Part shown: positions 52,201-61,344 of the stretch, in pieces
Position numbering within the stretch: position 1 is the stretch's first letter
Layout: each line of letters begins with the position of its first letter
Source: Caballeronia telluris
GTDB lineage: Bacteria; Pseudomonadota; Gammaproteobacteria; Burkholderiales; Burkholderiaceae
Assembly: GCF_001544495.1 (NCBI RefSeq)
Contig: NZ_FCNZ02000005.1
Location: 186,001-250,000, forward strand
Reading direction: 5' to 3'
DNA: 64,000 bases
Notes under the pieces: model-generated
Seen by the model: only the letters and a program-made list of their open reading frames with translations
What the model was told of the DNA's origin: nothing
The model's database searches: none
Position numbers and translations under genes: made by a program

Positions 52201-53442
52201 ATGAAGAGCAGATTCGGTGCCGACACCTTTTACATTTTTATAGCGTTGCTGATTGCGTCGCTCACCAGTCATCGCGCCTACGTGGAGATGGCGGGCATCC
52301 TGCTGCTATGGCTGTGCTGTATGGCGACGAAGGATTCTCGTGAGATTTTCTTTAGCCCCGCGTACCTGATCTGTACGATCTCGGCAGCCTCGGTGATCAG
52401 CGCATGCTATCTGTGGTTTCTGATGACAGCGCATTGGGGCGTGGCGCCCGATCTCGAGAAATCCGCCGGCAACAACTATATGTTTCTCTTGCTTGTCGCT
52501 CTCTTCATGGTGTCGCTAAGAGCGCTCATTGCAGCGCGCATCCACCAGGTCGTGACGGCGCTCGGCATGCTGCTTGTCTTAAACAGCTCGATTCTCTTCC
52601 TGCAGACCGCCGTGCTGATCGTGACGAAAAAGTACATCGACTTCGTGCAACCGGTCACGGGCGAAGCGTCGCGCTATTTCAACTACGAGTCCGTGAATCC
52701 GATCTTTGAATTCAGGCCTACAGGTCTGTATGTGGAACCGTCGACGTTCAGCGCGGCGGTGGGCGTAATGGCCGTCGGATACATTCTGTTGAGCCGCGCT
52801 CAGGGTTCGCAGCCTGCCAAGTTGCCTGTCCTGTTCGCGATCGTGGCGATGCTCATCACGCAATCTGCCGCTGCGGTCGTCCAGGCCGGCGTACTGCTGA
52901 CAGCGACCGTCCTGATTCAGGACAGGAGCATGAAGTTCTGGTGGAGCGTCCTATTGGCCGTGGTGATCGTTGCCTCGCCCGGCCTGATTGCCGCATATCT
53001 CGACAGCTTCCTTCTCAAGGTCGGCGCCGACTCGGGCATTCGCCTCGCGCTCATGAAATTCGCCTATCAGACTCGGCACGGCTGGGACTTCGTATTCGGC
53101 TACGGGCCTTTTGGTCTTGAGTCGAGTCTGTACGGACTCGCTTCAGGGGCCGGCAGCCCGCAAGTGTCCTCGCTCAACGACGCCGGCCTGTTCAACTTCT
53201 TCATCGTGAAGTACGGCATTGCCGGCGTGCTCATTCCGATCTGGATCCTGTCGAGAATGCGCCGCGACGTTGCTGGCATGTTGTTCTTCGCGTTGATCAT
53301 GTCGTCGAAGCTTTCGTACATGAACCCGGTGCTCTTCTTAGGCTTGCTGCCTCTCGTGTCTCGTTTCCCGACACCTGCCCCGCTTGCCGAGAATATCCCC
53401 ACCGCGCGACGCCCCAAGACCGCGTCGCCGATGTGGACGTAG
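52201..53442 (+). CDS. Wzy-like polysaccharide polymerase
   Basis: 413 residues, strongly hydrophobic with about ten membrane helices (YIFIALLIASLTSHRAY, GILLLWLCCMATKD, VLFAIVAMLITQSAAAVVQAG, WWSVLLAVVIVASPGLIA) and a large loop with ESVNPIFEFRPTGLYVEPSTFS. Sequence-specific motifs are scarce, as in Wzy proteins generally, so the call rests on topology, the GLYVEPSTFSA pattern and the setting. ATG 52201 is chosen for GGGAG eight bases before; a TTG at 52111 overlapping the previous stop would add 30 residues of weak character. Confidence 0.82.
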   Translation: MKSRFGADTFYIFIALLIASLTSHRAYVEMAGILLLWLCCMATKDSREIFFSPAYLICTISAASVISACYLWFLMTAHWGVAPDLEKSAGNNYMFLLLVALFMVSLRALIAARIHQVVTALGMLLVLNSSILFLQTAVLIVTKKYIDFVQPVTGEASRYFNYESVNPIFEFRPTGLYVEPSTFSAAVGVMAVGYILLSRAQGSQPAKLPVLFAIVAMLITQSAAAVVQAGVLLTATVLIQDRSMKFWWSVLLAVVIVASPGLIAAYLDSFLLKVGADSGIRLALMKFAYQTRHGWDFVFGYGPFGLESSLYGLASGAGSPQVSSLNDAGLFNFFIVKYGIAGVLIPIWILSRMRRDVAGMLFFALIMSSKLSYMNPVLFLGLLPLVSRFPTPAPLAENIPTARRPKTASPMWT

Positions 53443-53482
53443 ACGCGCACCAGATCCGAACGCCACTGTGAATCGACCTGTC

Positions 53483-54472
53483 ATGAACAAGCCGCTGACC
53501 ATCGTCACGCCTACGTACAACCGTGCGGAATACCTGCCTCGTCTTTATCGAAGCCTGGTGGCCCAGACGTGTCACGACTTTCAGTGGCTCGTGGTCGACG
53601 ATGGCAGCACGGATTCGACGCCGGCATTGTGCGAGCGACTCTGTGCCGAAGGCTTGATCGACATGCGTTATATCAGGAAGGAGAATCACGGCAAGCACAC
53701 AGCGCTCAATGCCGGCATAGCGGCGACAAACTCGGCGCTCGTGTTCATCGTAGACAGCGATGATTACTTGCTGCCCGATGCCGTGCGGCGGACGCTCGAT
53801 ACCTGGTCATTGTTCGGGAATGATCGCCTCTCCGGGATCTGCTTTCTTCGGGGCATCAGCGAAAACGTACCGCTGGGCCAGCCCTTTCCGCGAAACGAGG
53901 AGATCGCCTCGTACATCGACATGCGGTTCAACCGAGGCGTGTCCGGCGACAAAGCCGAGGTGTATCGCACCGATATCCTCAAGCGCTTCCCATTTCCCGA
54001 GTTCGAAGGCGAGCGGTTCCTGGCGGAAGATGCGGTATGGGCCCAAATCGGACTGCTGTACGAAATGGTTCATATCAACCAGATCGTCTACATATCGAAC
54101 TATCTTCCGGGCGGACTGACGCGCGGCGACCACTCGATCAACGTGCGGTCGCCAAATGGCTCAGTGGAAAGCGTGAGGTGGTTTCTGTCGAAGCAGGTCC
54201 GACTCAAGGTCCGCGTCCCGATGGCCTGGCGCTATATCGCTTACGGCCTCTTTGCGAAGAGACGACTGAGCGGCTTGATCAAGGCGAGCGGCGCACCGAT
54301 GCTGGTGCTGACGCAGATTCCCTTCGGCCTCGCTCTCTATTTGTTCTGGACGCGAAAATTCGCGGATCAACTGCACAGTCACCGTTTCGTTTCTGTCAAT
54401 GACGAAGCGGCTTCGCACGTATTCAGCGGCGGTAAAACGCATCGTCCCAGAGCCACGGGAGATCGGCTGTGA
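53483..54472 (+). CDS. Glycosyltransferase, GT2 family
   Basis: 329 residues, GT-A fold: KPLTIVTPTYNRAEYLPRLYRSL, nucleotide-binding WLVVDDGSTDST (D39-D40) and the metal-binding DSDD at 91-94, then FLAEDAVWAQIGLLYEM with the catalytic-type Glu-Asp. The C-terminal third is basic with hydrophobic segments that may hold it to the membrane. A GTG five codons upstream is an alternative start; neither has a strong ribosome-binding site, suggesting coupling to the polymerase gene that ends 40 bases earlier. Confidence 0.9.
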   Translation: MNKPLTIVTPTYNRAEYLPRLYRSLVAQTCHDFQWLVVDDGSTDSTPALCERLCAEGLIDMRYIRKENHGKHTALNAGIAATNSALVFIVDSDDYLLPDAVRRTLDTWSLFGNDRLSGICFLRGISENVPLGQPFPRNEEIASYIDMRFNRGVSGDKAEVYRTDILKRFPFPEFEGERFLAEDAVWAQIGLLYEMVHINQIVYISNYLPGGLTRGDHSINVRSPNGSVESVRWFLSKQVRLKVRVPMAWRYIAYGLFAKRRLSGLIKASGAPMLVLTQIPFGLALYLFWTRKFADQLHSHRFVSVNDEAASHVFSGGKTHRPRATGDRL

Positions 54473-54540
54473 GCGCAAGGGAGTAACAGGCACCACCTGT
54501 GCGCAAACCGGAGTGATGGATTGAACTTTTTACACGTGAA

Positions 54541-54753
54541 TCAAGGGGTAAAACCGTTCTCCTTGGCCTTGGACTCGTTAGTCGACAGACGCGAGGCTTT
54601 GCTGGTAGTCGGTTCCGGCATGCGCGCGCCGTTTGAGTGTCGTTCATCGCCGCCGCTGGTCTGCCGGCGTCGGAAGACGTCGACCACGCCAACGACTGCG
54701 AGCGCGATAACGATTAGGAACGCGATAGTACCGATGATCTGTATGGGGGTCAT
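54541..54753 (-). CDS. Small single-span membrane protein
   Basis: 70 residues: one hydrophobic span MTPIQIIGTIAFLIVIALAV at the extreme N-terminus, VFRRRQ positive stop-transfer, then a polar Ser/Asn/Lys tail. No clear ribosome-binding site, and the codons are less GC-rich at third positions than in neighbouring genes. The coherent membrane topology is the main support. Function unknown. Convergent with the GT2 gene. Confidence 0.5.
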   Translation of the reverse strand: MTPIQIIGTIAFLIVIALAVVGVVDVFRRRQTSGGDERHSNGARMPEPTTSKASRLSTNESKAKENGFTP

Positions 54754-54927
54754 AAACCGTGGTCACGAATAGCAAGTGTGTGAATGAATCCGACTATCGA
54801 GTGTCACTGTTTGGCCGCGCCGCACTTATTCAGATGACTTCGAATCGTTCGCCTTCCACAGTAGAAGGCCCAACAGTCGGGTCATTGCGGCGTAAGGGGC
54901 CGATTTCGGCCCTGCGAGAGCGCCCTG

Positions 54928-55944
54928 TCAGTCGATAACAACACATCCTGCAGTGCAATTATTATGCCAATATTGTGCAGCACCCTGCGGCGCCCTTTGA
55001 TAAATATGGCTGGGCCTGCCAGCGCCGTGAACCCCACCGGGGTCACTCGTGCCTCGCACCGAATTGTAGCGCACGACGTTTGTCGAATAGTCGGCGCCGC
55101 CCGCCACGCCTCCGGTCAGCATGGCTGCGCTTCTCATATCCGGCGCCCCATACCCGTGTATGGCGCTGATTGTGTTGTATTCGATCAGGTTGCCTCCGCT
55201 CAGCTGCGTCGCATTGTCGTTCTCCACGCCGAGCGCGCAATCCACGAGTATGTTGTGGCCGATATATCCGTTGGTATGGGCGACGAAGACAGGGCCGTAG
55301 TAGCCGCAGCTCTTGAATACGTTGTAGGCGACGACGTCGCCGCTTCCGCCATCGACCCTTCCATAAGTCTGGAACATCGATTGGCCGAAGAAGCGGCTGA
55401 ACGTATTGCCGATCAGCATGAACTTGCTTACGCGATCCTGCGTCTGGACGGGAATGTTGTAGTGCCTTGCGTCGTCGTCGAAATATTGCGGAGCGGCCGT
55501 ATTGGTGCCGACGAAATTGCAGTTGACGATGCTGTTGCCCGTCAGAACGTCGCCCGTCCGGGAGAAGATGTTGAATATCCGGCCGCCGCCCTTCCCCGTT
55601 TGCGTCAGCGTCGTGCCGGGCGAGCACTCCAGATGCCGATTGCTCACCGTAATCTCGACCGTCGCGTTGATCACGCAAGTCCCGGCAGGCACCTTGACAT
55701 CGCTCGTATCGACTGCGGCCTGAAATGCGGCCGAATCATCCGTTACGCCATCGCATTTCGCACCGAACGCGAGCGGGCTAACGGGATCGACGAGTGCAGG
55801 AATGACGATCTCGGGAACCGCCATAGAGGCTGCAGCGGCACGCCTCATGTAAGCCCCGTCGTCGCGTCGCGGATAAAAGGCGCTCAGCAGAAGTACTGCG
55901 GCCACACCCAGCAACCCGTATCTAAGAAAGGCGTCTTGATTCAA
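54928..55944 (-). CDS. Secreted or membrane-anchored right-handed beta-helix protein, paralogue of the 41090-42172 product
   Basis: 338 residues starting at TTG (MNQDAFLRYGLLGVAAVLLLSAF), with a signal anchor but no lipobox, unlike its paralogue. The beta-helix domain starts LAFGAKCDGVTDDSAAFQAAV and shares long blocks with the paralogue: FQTYG-VDGGSGD, SCGYYGP-FVAH, GVENDNA, HGYGAPDM, LTGGVAG and the C-terminal QRA-GAAQY with two Cys (NNCTAGC). Family includes polysaccharide lyases, epimerases and hydrolases. Position at the opposite edge of the polysaccharide genes argues for a role in that polymer. Confidence 0.83.
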   Translation of the reverse strand: MNQDAFLRYGLLGVAAVLLLSAFYPRRDDGAYMRRAAAASMAVPEIVIPALVDPVSPLAFGAKCDGVTDDSAAFQAAVDTSDVKVPAGTCVINATVEITVSNRHLECSPGTTLTQTGKGGGRIFNIFSRTGDVLTGNSIVNCNFVGTNTAAPQYFDDDARHYNIPVQTQDRVSKFMLIGNTFSRFFGQSMFQTYGRVDGGSGDVVAYNVFKSCGYYGPVFVAHTNGYIGHNILVDCALGVENDNATQLSGGNLIEYNTISAIHGYGAPDMRSAAMLTGGVAGGADYSTNVVRYNSVRGTSDPGGVHGAGRPSHIYQRAPQGAAQYWHNNCTAGCVVID

Positions 55945-56498
55945 GGTCCCACCGGATCGTGTTTGCTAAAGACGCGGCGAACGTCTGACCTGAAGGTCGG
56001 TCAAGGCAGTATCTCGGTCGCGATTCCAGGCGCCGCAGCGGTGACGAAATGCGAATCAGCCCCGCGCGCCGTGAAAGCGGGCTTAGACAAAGCTTCACGC
56101 GATTGTCATGCAAAATCCGCTAATCGTGTCAAATCACTAAACATATTCAAAGTAAGGATTGGAAAGCAATGTACGGCGACGCACGTTTTAGTGATTGTCA
56201 CGCGGTTATTCTCGAATCGTCGTGGTCGACCTCACATTCGACAGACAAGGCCGTTGCCGAAAAGGACGGGCGTGCGAATGAACTGTCCGATAACACATCC
56301 GGAGACCGGAGACATCTCCTTCTGTGTTTGTCAGCAACGATGCGGGTAGAAGCGAAGTATCTCAGGCATGCCGTACATGTCACGCAGCAGTTTTGCTAAT
56401 TTCGCACATGAAGATCACCGCTCATCCCTCGCCTGGGGCGCAGCGGCCAGCGTCATGAACTGGTGTGCGGCACAACTCGTCAGCGAAGGCGACACGAT
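55945..56498. other. Intergenic region of 554 bp, AT-richer
   Basis: Upstream of the beta-helix gene and of the acyltransferase gene. A 76-codon plus-strand frame at 56169-56399 begins MYGDARFSDCH with GGAAAG in front, but its codon use is unlike the neighbours and nothing is recognisable in it, so I do not call it. Nothing else seen. Confidence 0.45.
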
Positions 56499-57536
56499 AT
56501 GGTCCAATCTGGTATTCCGCTAGGAACCTCTTTTTTTCCTTTGAATTTCGAAGTCAAGAAATCAGCACGTGAACTGTTTGCAGAACCGTCGATGCCCGCA
56601 ACGTTTGCCGGGCTGACGGAGCGCTCGCTCTTTCATGAACCGTGGTGGCTAGACATCACCACCGGCGGAAACTGGGCGCTCGCCGTCGTGGAGAACGATG
56701 GCGAGGTCATCGCGGAGATGCCCTATTCGCTGCATAGAAAGGGGCTTTGGCGCATCTCGACGCAACCGCCGCTCACCCGCACGCTCGGACCCGTCATCAA
56801 GCCGGCGAAGAAACCTACCGATCAGGAATGGCGGCGCCGTATCGGCATCGCCGGCGAACTGATCGCCAAGCTGCCCTCCTGTGCCGTCGTTCAGCAGACG
56901 CTCGATACGCGCATCGCCGAAGCCGTCGCGTTCGCATTGCAGGGCTTCACCGTGTCCGCGAGCTTCACGCTCAAGATTCCGCCGGGCCGCAGCGAGGAGC
57001 ATGTCTGGACGGACATGCGAGCCAATACGCGCAACGTAATCCGGCGCGCCGCCGAGCGTCTGACCGCGCGGGAAATGCACGACGCCGACCGGTTCGTCGA
57101 CTTCTACGATGCGAATCTCGAGCGCCGCAAGCGTGGCAACGTCTACGGATCGCGCATGATGCGCGAACTGCTAGGCGAAGTCCTTAAGCGCAAGGCCGGC
57201 ATGCTGTTAGGCGCGTTCGCAGCGGATGGCTCGCTCGCCGCCGAGATCGCTCTCGTGTGGGACAAGACGACGATGTACTACCTGCTTTCGTCGCGCGCGG
57301 AGGACTCGCACAGCGGCTCGATTGCCCTTTTGCTTTGGATCGCGATTCGCGCCGCGCGCGAGCGCGATCTCACGTTCGACTTCGACGGCATTCCGAACAT
57401 GAATCTGCTGACGTTCCTGAGCGGCTTTGGCGGAACGCCGGCGCAAAGACTCATGGTCGAGCGCATCAGGGGCGATTACGCCGTGATGCGCACCATCCGC
57501 CGTAGTGCGCGCCGTTATGTGACGGGCGAAGCCTAG
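56499..57536 (+). CDS. GNAT/FemAB-like acyltransferase 1
   Basis: 345 residues. An N-terminal segment is followed by a GNAT-superfamily fold of the BcsL/CelD (acetyltransferase_6) kind: ALAVVENDGEVIAEMPYSLHR, MRANTRNVIRRAAERLT, LLGAFAADGSLAAEIALVWDKTTMYYLLS, FDFDGIPNMNLLTFLSGFGG. Start at MVQSG with AAGG upstream; the in-frame Met 12 codons earlier lacks one. Probably transfers an acyl or aminoacyl group to a polysaccharide or lipid-linked sugar. It is followed by a distantly similar gene, 85 bp on. Confidence 0.82.
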   Translation: MVQSGIPLGTSFFPLNFEVKKSARELFAEPSMPATFAGLTERSLFHEPWWLDITTGGNWALAVVENDGEVIAEMPYSLHRKGLWRISTQPPLTRTLGPVIKPAKKPTDQEWRRRIGIAGELIAKLPSCAVVQQTLDTRIAEAVAFALQGFTVSASFTLKIPPGRSEEHVWTDMRANTRNVIRRAAERLTAREMHDADRFVDFYDANLERRKRGNVYGSRMMRELLGEVLKRKAGMLLGAFAADGSLAAEIALVWDKTTMYYLLSSRAEDSHSGSIALLLWIAIRAARERDLTFDFDGIPNMNLLTFLSGFGGTPAQRLMVERIRGDYAVMRTIRRSARRYVTGEA

Positions 57537-57621
57537 GCGACGGGTGCCGCATGAGGGGCGTGTTGCGCCCCCATCGCAGCCCGAATCGCGACAAGAAATC
57601 AGTCAGCCGTATGGAGACGAT

Positions 57622-58788
57622 ATGAGTCACGCGCAGTCCCGACTGGAAGTGATCACCGAGCCGGATGCATTCCTCGCATTGAAAGACGAATGGGACAGAC
57701 TGTGGGTCGAAGCGAATGGTCACCATAACCAGGCGTTCCGGTTCTGCTGGCTCGCGTGGAATCACGTTGCAAACCCGCGCGGCCAGCGCCTGCGCTGCAT
57801 CACGTACCGCGAGAACGGGCGGCTCACGCTCGTCTGGCCCCTGGTCAGTTACCGACGCGGCATCTGGAGAGTGCTGAACACGCTCACGCCCGGCACGGTC
57901 GAGCAGAGCAGCATGCTGGTCGCAGACGGTCCGGCTGCCGCTGAAGCGATCGCGCAGGCATGGCACGCGGCAACGCGCCTCTGCGGCGCCGACGTGTTCT
58001 TTCTGCCCTTCGTGAGAGCGGGCACCACCTTGCACGACCTGGCATCGGCACACAAGGGACTCATCGAAGAGAAGCAGAGCATTTCGTCTGCGGCGCTGTT
58101 GCGAAACGAAGTGGATTGGACAACGCTCTGCAAGTCGTTGAACCGCAAGCCGGGCATACGCGAGCGGCGCCTCGGCAGACAGGGAGAACTCGATATCCGG
58201 ATGCTCGATCTGCCCGACGGTGAATATCAGCAGTCGGTGGACTGGATCCTCTCGTACAAGCGCGATTGGGCTGCACGTGTCGACAAGCGCGGCCCCTGGC
58301 TCTATTCGACCGCTTATCGCGACTTCCTCGTCGGACTGCTCGAATCGGCGGGCGGCGAGCCGCTTGCGCGCATCTTCGTGGTCGAACTGGACAAGAAAGT
58401 CATCGCCTCCGCGATGCTTGGCATCGGCAAAGGATGCCACTACTACATGATCGGCTCGTTCGTGCCGGAGATGAAACAGTTCAGCCCCGGCACGATCCTT
58501 AACGAGTTCGTCATCAGGTGGTGTCTGGAACGGCGCATGGACATCGACTTCGGCATCGGCACGGAAGAGTTCAAGGCGTACTGGAGCCGCGGAAACGTCA
58601 AGCGCACGTCCAGTTTCCAGATCGCCAACACATTGTGGGGCAAGGTCTATTTCCAGTCGAAGGATGCCGCACGCGCAGTGTCCGGAATCCGTTCGACAAA
58701 AGGCAGTGACACGGCCGGAGCGCAGCCCGCATTGCCGCGTGAAGCGGTCCAGGAAAGCGAGACGCCGCCGGTCGAGTCTCGCGGGTGA
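57622..58788 (+). CDS. GNAT/FemAB-like acyltransferase 2
   Basis: 388 residues, same superfamily: ITEPDAFLALKDEWDRLWVEA, FRFCWLAWNHVANPRGQRL, RLTLVWPLVSYRRGIW, YRDFLVGLLESAGGEPLARIFVVELDKKVIASAML, FSPGTILNEFVIRWCLERRMDIDFGIGTEEFKAYW. The core helix-strand pattern WCLERRMDIDFGIG is typical of Acetyltransf_6 proteins in polysaccharide loci. GGAGA lies before the ATG; a longer frame starts at 57544. The last 40 residues look disordered. Confidence 0.85.
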   Translation: MSHAQSRLEVITEPDAFLALKDEWDRLWVEANGHHNQAFRFCWLAWNHVANPRGQRLRCITYRENGRLTLVWPLVSYRRGIWRVLNTLTPGTVEQSSMLVADGPAAAEAIAQAWHAATRLCGADVFFLPFVRAGTTLHDLASAHKGLIEEKQSISSAALLRNEVDWTTLCKSLNRKPGIRERRLGRQGELDIRMLDLPDGEYQQSVDWILSYKRDWAARVDKRGPWLYSTAYRDFLVGLLESAGGEPLARIFVVELDKKVIASAMLGIGKGCHYYMIGSFVPEMKQFSPGTILNEFVIRWCLERRMDIDFGIGTEEFKAYWSRGNVKRTSSFQIANTLWGKVYFQSKDAARAVSGIRSTKGSDTAGAQPALPREAVQESETPPVESRG

Positions 58789-58873
58789 TGGATGACGAAA
58801 TGGCGTTCATACCGGAGATTTGTCTAGCAACTTGACCTACGGTGCTGTTCGCTAAGCGTGGCGCTTGAGAATC

Positions 58874-59566
58874 CTAGTTGCCAAACATCCGGTCTAGCGC
58901 GTTCTGCAGATGAGCGGCCATGGCGTGACCGGCGCGGTCCGCGTCGTGCGCGCGGATCGCTTCGAGCACTTCGAGATGCTCGGCCTGCACGAGCCGCTGG
59001 CGTTCGAGCGTCTTCACGAGCGACAGATTGCGCGACAGATTCATGCTGAACACGACCTGTTCTTCGATGAACGACATTACGGTAATGAAGAACTGGTTGT
59101 GCGAGGCGCGCGCGATGGCAAGGTGGAACGCGAAGTCGTCCTTCGCGCCGATGCCCTGGGTCTCGATCACGCGTTCCAGTTCGTCCCACGCCGCCTCGAT
59201 TGCGGCGATGTCGCTCTCGTCGGCGTGGCGGGCGGCAAGCGCGGCGGCGCCCGCCTCGGTGACCACGCGAAATTCGTAGCAGCGGCGGATGTCGGACAGC
59301 GTTTCGAGCGGCGCGAAACGGCGCACATCCGGATCGGGGCGGCGGCCGACGGTCGTCCCCGAGCCGCGCCGCGTCACGATGATGCCGTCGGCCCGAAGTC
59401 GCGCGAGCGCCTCGCGCACGGTCGGGCGCGAGGTGGAGAAACGCTCGGCGAGCGCGTGCTCGGTCAGCAGCCGGTCGCCTTCCTTGAACTCGCCTTCGAT
59501 GATGCTGTTGAGGATGTCGCTATAGATCCGGTCGGCCAGACCCGATGTCTTGCGCTCGTCGTTCAT
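58874..59566 (-). CDS. GntR-family transcriptional regulator, FadR/FCD type
   Basis: 230 residues: N-terminal winged helix GLADRIYSDILNSIIEGEFKEGDRLLTEHALAERFSTSRPTVREALARLRADGIIVTRRGSGT and a C-terminal FCD ligand-binding domain with the metal-site residues in YEFRVVTEAGAAALA, DFAFHLAIARASHNQF and AEHLEVLEAIRAHDADRAGHAM. It lies directly downstream of the BKACE gene on the same strand, so it likely regulates it. A partial FCD-type operator TTGT-TGT-AC is seen at 59624-59634 in the gap between them. Confidence 0.92.
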   Translation of the reverse strand: MNDERKTSGLADRIYSDILNSIIEGEFKEGDRLLTEHALAERFSTSRPTVREALARLRADGIIVTRRGSGTTVGRRPDPDVRRFAPLETLSDIRRCYEFRVVTEAGAAALAARHADESDIAAIEAAWDELERVIETQGIGAKDDFAFHLAIARASHNQFFITVMSFIEEQVVFSMNLSRNLSLVKTLERQRLVQAEHLEVLEAIRAHDADRAGHAMAAHLQNALDRMFGN

Positions 59567-59693
59567 GTAGAGGCTTCACGGTATGTCGGCGTAAAGCCCC
59601 GATTGTAAGGCTAATTATTCGAGTTGTTGTACCGCGGGCGCGCTCCTCGGGTTTATCCGCAGAGCGCGCCGTTTCGGCACGAAGCCGCGACCG

Positions 59694-60515
59694 TCACATC
59701 GAAAGCAGCTTGCGCGCTTCGGCGGCAGTCGCGACCGGCCGCCCATACTCCGCGCACAGGTTCGCAACGCGCTCGACCAGTTGCGCGTTGCTCTTCGCGA
59801 GCGTGTCCTTGTCCCAGCGGACGTTGTCTTCGAGACCGGTGCGGCAGTGGCCGCCCATTTCGAGCGTCCAGTGATTCACTTCGAGCTGGTGACGACCGAT
59901 GCCGGCCGCGGTCCACGTCGCGTCGGGCAGGTTCTTCCTCAGCTGCTCGACTTCGAATTCCAGGATCTCGCGGCGCGCAGGCAGCGCGTTCTTCACGCCC
60001 ATCACGAACTGCACGTGCACCGGCGTCTTCAACAGGCCCTGATTGACGAGATCGACCGTGCTGTAAAGCATCGCCAGATCGAAGATCTCGATTTCGGGCT
60101 TCACGTTGTGGTCGAGCATCATCTGCGCTAGCGAGCGCACGAAGTCGGGCGGATTCTCGTAGACGGTCGTCGGGAAGTTCACCGAGCCCGTCGCAAGCGA
60201 CGCCATGTCCGGCTTGAGATCGAGCATCGCGCCGCGCTGTTCGAACGACCGTCCGCGACCGCCCGTTGAAAACTGGATGATGATGTCGGGGCAGTGCTTG
60301 CGAATGCCTTCCTGAAGCTCGGCAAAACGATGGCGGTCCGAACTCGACTTTTCGTCTTCGTCGCGCACGTGCAGGTGAACCAGCGACGCGCCCGCTTCAT
60401 AGGCTTCGTGCGTGCTTTCGATCTGTTCCGCGATCGTGACCGGCACCGCGGGATTGTCTTTCTTCTTGGGGACCGAACCGGTGATGGCGACCGAGATAAT
60501 GCAGGGTTGAGTCAT
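59694..60515 (-). CDS. BKACE-family beta-keto acid cleavage enzyme (DUF849)
   Basis: 273 residues, TIM-barrel Zn enzyme. Zn-binding His residues are seen in GASLVHLHVRD (H47, H49). Other family blocks are CIISVAITGSVPKK, IIIQFSTGGRGR, MASLATGSVNFP, KPEIEIFDLAML, VHVQFVMGVKNALP, GIGRHQLEVNHWTLEMGGHCRTGLEDN. The family condenses a beta-keto acid with acetyl-CoA to give acetoacetate and a CoA ester; 3-keto-5-aminohexanoate cleavage in lysine fermentation is the founding case, but members accept varied substrates. AAAGGAG precedes the start. Substrate here unknown. Confidence 0.93.
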   Translation of the reverse strand: MTQPCIISVAITGSVPKKKDNPAVPVTIAEQIESTHEAYEAGASLVHLHVRDEDEKSSSDRHRFAELQEGIRKHCPDIIIQFSTGGRGRSFEQRGAMLDLKPDMASLATGSVNFPTTVYENPPDFVRSLAQMMLDHNVKPEIEIFDLAMLYSTVDLVNQGLLKTPVHVQFVMGVKNALPARREILEFEVEQLRKNLPDATWTAAGIGRHQLEVNHWTLEMGGHCRTGLEDNVRWDKDTLAKSNAQLVERVANLCAEYGRPVATAAEARKLLSM

Positions 60516-60763
60516 GCTCTTCGCTCCTTTGCGGCTCGGGCTCCGGCGCTCGGGGCCGTCCAGCCGATAATTTTAACTAACTAGTACGTTCCAAATTCTG
60601 CAGCAACGGCGCCATCGCGGCAAGCCCGGCAAACCCTAACGCCGGGACCGGAAATTCGCGGAATACATTGCCGGTATTGCGGGCGCGATCCGCGACGAAG
60701 TGACGGCGAGAACGCGCCATCGCCCGGTGAACCTGCCCGCAAAAAAGAGGCCCGTTAGCCGCG

Positions 60764-61045
60764 CTAACCCTGCGCGAGCGCGGTCGAGAGCAGTTTGCCG
60801 AGCTGTTCGTCCGTCAGCGCGGGGGTGATTTCGAAGCTCAGCAAGTCGGCCCACTCGTGCACCCACGCCGCGAGCGGTTCGATGTCCGAACACTCGCACA
60901 CCGCAATCCCTGCCACGGGGCCGACCGCGTGCCACCGTCCGAGCATCTTTACGCCCTCCGGCGGCGCGCCGCCCGTCTTCACGAAGCGCTCGCTCGCCAC
61001 CTTCTCCACTTCGGGTAACGCGGTCCATCTGGCGATGAATAACAT
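60764..61045 (-). CDS. DUF3303-like small protein
   Basis: 93 residues: MLFIARWTALPEVEKVASER, GVKMLGRWHAVGPVAGIAVCE and LAAWVHEWADLLSFEITPALTDEQ, the conserved pattern of a small ferredoxin-like alpha/beta domain often annotated DUF3303. Start at the family N-terminus; upstream extension is not supported. Function unknown. Stands alone, 248 bp from the BKACE gene. Confidence 0.8.
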   Translation of the reverse strand: MLFIARWTALPEVEKVASERFVKTGGAPPEGVKMLGRWHAVGPVAGIAVCECSDIEPLAAWVHEWADLLSFEITPALTDEQLGKLLSTALAQG

Positions 61046-61344
61046 GATCCTGGTCTCCGGGGAGAACAACGCGCAACCGGCTGCCGGTTGCGGCACGCCG
61101 GGTCGGCGACCCGTCGACGGCGCTTGGGACACGCGTCGCGAGTCGCTGATTCAGTATAGGAGCCAGATCAACAGATGCGCAGCGGATGAGCGCACCGCTT
61201 TGCGAACGCGCGGCGTCACGTCTGAGTAATGAGGCTGCGATGGCACGGCGGGCGCGCTGTAAGGCTGATGGTCTAGAACACAACAGCCAAGCGGCGCACG
61301 CAAAAGAATGCCGATCACGACGAGGCCCATCATCAGGAGACGCC

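Noticed and set aside
41090..58788. Possibility that the whole polysaccharide locus is a recent mobile island
   Set aside because: Intergenic GC is lower, but I see no integrase, transposase, tRNA or attachment repeats at the edges.
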